From an uncultured Paenibacillaceae bacterium (lineage in GTDB: Bacteria; Bacillota; Bacilli; Aneurinibacillales; Aneurinibacillaceae): a stretch of DNA of 14,824 nucleotides. How positions within the stretch are numbered: the first letter of the stretch is position 1; each line of letters opens with the position of its first letter. Location: the NCBI GenBank assembly GCA_937874515.1, contig CALNBV010000239.1:1-14824 (forward strand), written 5' to 3'. Shown in pieces: positions 12,801 through 14,824 of this stretch. The notes beneath the pieces are model-generated. The model did not search any database, was not told the origin of the DNA, and worked only from the letters and a program-made list of their open reading frames with translations. Position numbers and translations under genes: made by a program.

Positions 12801-13574
12801 TTTATTGAGTTCTTCTTCTTTATTATCGTTTTCTTTAGATGAAGGAGGGGAGAGCTGTATTTTAGTAGGGATCCACTGGCCTGCAGCATCCTTTTGAAAG
12901 GATTGAATTTCAAAGTCAACGCCGTTTGTTAATTCTACAAAACGAAATAAATAATCTTTTTGATCAATTCCTTTTACGAATATGTTTTTTACATAGCCAT
13001 CTTTCCGAGTAGGGTAACGATTTTCAACAAGATTACAATGGCAGCCATAATGAATATCCACATAAGATTCTCCATTATAATTCCATTCATAATCATAACG
13101 GGGTTGAAATTTTTCACCTTCAAATTCATATTGGGAAATCCGGTACACATTTTGCTCTTGAATTACATCCATAAAACCATACAAATAAGAAAACCGGGTT
13201 CCTCTTTTTTCGTTAGAACTTTCCTCCAATATCTCCAACTCTATAAAAAATCTAGTAGCAAACAGCTGGTTCCGATCTTTCGCTAAACGGATTATTTTAA
13301 TCAAGTGAATCCCACTAATTCCGTTAAGTCGATCTTCTACTTCTTCCATACTTACTTTTCTTTGTAAAGAAGGCGCTAAAAACCCATATGAAAAAGCAAT
13401 AAATTTACTTCTATCCGTTCCGTTTAATGCTTGCAGACCAGAATAGAAATTAATGATCGTTCGTTCGGGTGTATCATTTAATCGGGGCGGAATCATCTTT
13501 TCTTCTAACCAATCATCCCGTAAGACATTTGTATTCAACATCGCCAAACAAGAAGGCCGGGTAAAACGTTCCAT
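12798..13574 (-). CDS. Conserved-looking protein of unknown function
   Basis: The product has 258 residues. The ATG at 13574 follows AGGAGGAGA at about 10 nt; the frame extends to 13673 but without another good start. There is no signal peptide or membrane segment. Residues 35-73 (TPERTIINFYSGLQALNGTD ... FLAPSLQRK) recall the TPKQAVELW ... LSPDLQEK part of the protein at 887-1420, and the predicted helix-then-sheet order of both would fit an NTF2-like fold. After ~85 residues of mixed strands comes an aromatic, Tyr/Asn-rich middle (RYDYEWNYNG, YVDIHYGCHC with two Cys) and an acidic, Lys-rich tail (SSKENDNKEEELNK). I do not recognise a family. It is convergent with the YqkE-like gene, with several hairpins between. 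Confidence 0.72.
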   Translation of the reverse strand: MERFTRPSCLAMLNTNVLRDDWLEEKMIPPRLNDTPERTIINFYSGLQALNGTDRSKFIAFSYGFLAPSLQRKVSMEEVEDRLNGISGIHLIKIIRLAKDRNQLFATRFFIELEILEESSNEKRGTRFSYLYGFMDVIQEQNVYRISQYEFEGEKFQPRYDYEWNYNGESYVDIHYGCHCNLVENRYPTRKDGYVKNIFVKGIDQKDYLFRFVELTNGVDFEIQSFQKDAAGQWIPTKIQLSPPSSKENDNKEEELNK

Positions 13575-13847
13575 AGTTGATTCTCCTCCTTTTCTTCCCT
13601 TTGCACATAAATATGCTAAGGAAGGCTTATTTAAAACGAAATTATCCTGAAAGGGGAGGGGAGTTGTGCACATATATAAAATTGTTTGAAAAACGACGTA
13701 AAATGACTTTTCTCTCCGAGAACTTTATGATAAATTATAAAAGTCGGTCACTTTTAACCTTATTTTGGCGATTGAAAAAATTTCATTCAACAACAAGAAC
13801 GCAAAAGATACATAAAGTCGAATTTTGCTATAATTCACATTACACAC

Positions 13848-13870
13848 ATATCCACAGACTTTTATCCACA
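13848..13870 (+). promoter_or_regulatory. Pair of DnaA-box-like sequences
   Basis: TTATCCACA (13862-13870) is an exact DnaA box, and ATATCCACA (13848-13856), 14 nt earlier in the same direction, has one mismatch. DnaA may bind here, either as a titration site or a regulator of a nearby promoter. Two boxes without an adjacent dnaA or dnaN gene are too few to claim an origin. Confidence 0.4.
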
Positions 13871-13885
13871 CCCTTAATTTTTCCC

Positions 13886-13909
13886 AAGTTAACATAATAT
13901 ATATTATAG
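13886..13909. repeat. AT-rich dispersed motif, copy 1
   Basis: AAGTTAACATAATAT leads into ATATTATAG; it includes the perfect palindrome ATAATATATATTAT. A related sequence lies at 14196-14218. Function unknown. Confidence 0.4.
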
Positions 13910-13974
13910 GACGTTGTAAATGAATATCTCGAATTAAGAAATATGTTGTTATTTTGAGAAATCAAAGGAGAAAA

Positions 13975-14064
13975 ATGCCTCCAGCAGCCCTGGTTGATCA
14001 ATTAAACGATTTTCGTTTTAAAATCTGTAGTAATGGATTTGTATTCAGGTTTTCATCTGTTTAG
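13975..14064 (+). CDS. Possible small protein or gene remnant
   Basis: The ORF has 29 codons, starting MPPAALVDQLNDFRFKICSN and ending VFRFSSV before TAG. AAAGGAG lies 4 nt before the ATG, a better signal than any other frame in this region. The sequence reads like the start of a globular protein rather than random AT-rich DNA, so it may be the 5' remnant of a truncated gene. No family is recognised. Confidence 0.35.
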   Translation: MPPAALVDQLNDFRFKICSNGFVFRFSSV

Positions 14065-14195
14065 TTTTTTAGTAAAGGGTTATTCCTTGTTACATCAAGT
14101 AATGTGTTCTGGTGTTCAAATTCCCCTGGTTCTTTAACCATTGTTATTTTACATAACCACTCTTATATCTTCTTGAAATTTCCCTTTTTCTTTTT

Positions 14196-14218
14196 AAGTT
14201 GACATAACATTATTATAG
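14196..14218. repeat. AT-rich dispersed motif, copy 2
   Basis: AAGTTGACATAACAT followed by TATTATAG resembles the motif at 13886-13909, with two substitutions in the first 15 bases and one base less. The TTGACA inside it is a perfect -35 hexamer, but no -10 stands at 16-18 nt. Confidence 0.4.
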
Positions 14219-14437
14219 AAAACAAAAACCCTTACGCTTTATTGGCAAAAAGGTTCATCCATGATCACTTAGAAATAATGTTGTGCCAGGGATACTTTTT
14301 ACTCCTCTCCCCCACTTTTTGTTGTATCTACTGTGAATATTAAATGGAATAAACGATTATGCAGGAATGTACTTAAACGAACGGGGCAAAATACTTCAAT
14401 AAGCGATACTGAAATTCGTGTTTATGAGGGTGATCAT

Positions 14438-14620
14438 GTGGAGGCTTTTGGAATTGTTATTTTAATAATTAATGTCTTCATAGTTGGATTTGTAATATGG
14501 ACTGTATCAAGCATTAATGAAAAACTTGAATTGCTAATAAGAATTCAATTAAAAAATGCTAACATACATTTTAAGGATAAAAATATGGAGGAGGAAATTG
14601 AAAAATATAGAGATAAATGA
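14438..14620 (+). CDS. Small single-pass membrane protein
   Basis: The product has 60 residues if started at the GTG at 14438, which follows GAGGGTGAT by 3 nt. The frame is open back to a GTG at 14333, but that has no ribosome binding site and would put an odd basic segment before the membrane helix. Residues 3-23 are strongly hydrophobic (AFGIVILIINVFIVGFVIWT), followed by a charged cytoplasmic or external helix (SINEKLELLIRIQLKNA) and a Lys/Glu-rich end. No family is recognised; such short anchors are common in Bacillus. Confidence 0.6.
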   Translation: MEAFGIVILIINVFIVGFVIWTVSSINEKLELLIRIQLKNANIHFKDKNMEEEIEKYRDK

Positions 14621-14698
14621 TTGCTTGTATTCCCCATATCTTTCATAAACGATGTTCATTTTTGACGGTTTTGGAACGTCTAAACCTCAATTAATTCT

Positions 14699-14803
14699 CT
14701 AGAGTCCATAAGTAGTAGTAAATTGCTGATATAAAAGATTCCCAGTATAAATAACGAGTAAGATGATTGTTATTGATATCAATAATTTAGTTTGTTTTTT
14801 CAT
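14699..14803 (-). CDS. Possible 34-residue membrane peptide
   Basis: On the minus strand an ATG at 14803 opens MKKQTKLLISITIILLVIYT and ends TTTYGL before TAG. AGGTGA lies about 10 nt upstream. The Lys start plus hydrophobic run is a typical signal anchor. It may be a small membrane protein or the beginning of a longer, frame-broken gene; the window ends 21 nt upstream of the start. Confidence 0.35.
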   Translation of the reverse strand: MKKQTKLLISITIILLVIYTGNLLYQQFTTTYGL

Positions 14804-14824
14804 ATAATCATTTTCACCTAACCT

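Larger units (their letters stand above)
13575..14437. other. Long region without a convincing large gene
   Basis: About 860 nt of AT-rich sequence. The left ~100 nt is the 5' region of the minus-strand gene. The rest holds two DnaA-box-like sequences (13848-13870), two copies of an AT-rich motif (13886-13909, 14196-14218) and a 29-codon ORF with a good ribosome binding site (13975-14064). Longer open frames have no ribosome binding site and unnatural composition. No tRNA, rRNA or insertion sequence was seen. Confidence 0.6.

Noticed and set aside
13848..13870. Replication origin
   Set aside because: Only two DnaA-like boxes are present, without an adjacent dnaA/dnaN gene or a clear box cluster.
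13577..13897. 106-codon plus-strand frame
   Set aside because: It runs antisense to the start of the minus-strand gene and through AT-rich intergenic DNA; no ribosome binding site and unnatural composition.
1..14824. CRISPR array, insertion sequence, prophage or rRNA/tRNA genes
   Set aside because: No regularly spaced direct repeats, transposase, integrase or structural RNA signature was found on either strand.

Overview
The window looks like a chromosomal contig end from a Gram-positive, endospore-forming member of the Bacillales (Bacillaceae-like). The evidence is low-GC DNA, strong AGGAGG/GGGGTGA-type ribosome binding sites, TTG and GTG starts, CotB-type spore coat genes, a YqkE/DUF3886-family gene and a PadR regulator. 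I cannot name the genus. Bases 1-46 are not genomic: they match the Illumina P5/TruSeq universal adapter, so the first gene is cut by an assembly artefact.

Left part (47-2894). This holds the C-terminal part of a GT4-type glycosyltransferase with a long Lys/Glu-rich tail built on a 14-residue tandem repeat (possibly CotSA-like), a terminator, and a convergent gene for a small membrane-anchored protein. Next comes a co-directional redox operon: thioredoxin, a DUF302 protein and a membrane-anchored TlpA/ResA-like thiol-disulfide oxidoreductase, closed by a strong terminator. Its promoter overlaps a palindrome resembling CsoR/CstR-family operators, suggesting control by copper or by reactive sulfur species.

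Middle part (2895-8990). An endonuclease/exonuclease/phosphatase-superfamily protein is convergent, across a long bidirectional terminator, with an Atg22/UMF1-type MFS transporter. The transporter is divergent from a fumarylacetoacetate hydrolase-family enzyme. Downstream is a two-gene operon overlapping by 4 nt: a TehB-like class I methyltransferase and a BtuF-like binding-protein-fold protein with no signal peptide. This operon converges on a PIG-L/LmbE-type deacetylase.

Regulatory pair (8298-9954). The deacetylase is divergent from an unusual regulator that carries two PadR-like winged-helix domains in one chain. Two perfect inverted 18-bp boxes lie between the genes and are the best candidate operators.

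Spore coat cluster (10045-12551). Two CotB-like proteins (the second ending in a Ser/Lys/Arg tail) and a third protein with three divergent copies of the same Sm-like small-barrel repeat lie in a row, followed by a small YqkE-like gene with its own promoter. A sigma-K-like -10 lies upstream of the first coat gene.

Right end (12552-14824). Several hairpins and a convergent unknown gene (a possible distant relative of the one at 887-1420) are followed by about 860 nt without a convincing long gene. That stretch holds two DnaA-box-like sequences, a repeated AT-rich motif and a short ORF with a good ribosome binding site. Two very small membrane-protein ORFs end the window.
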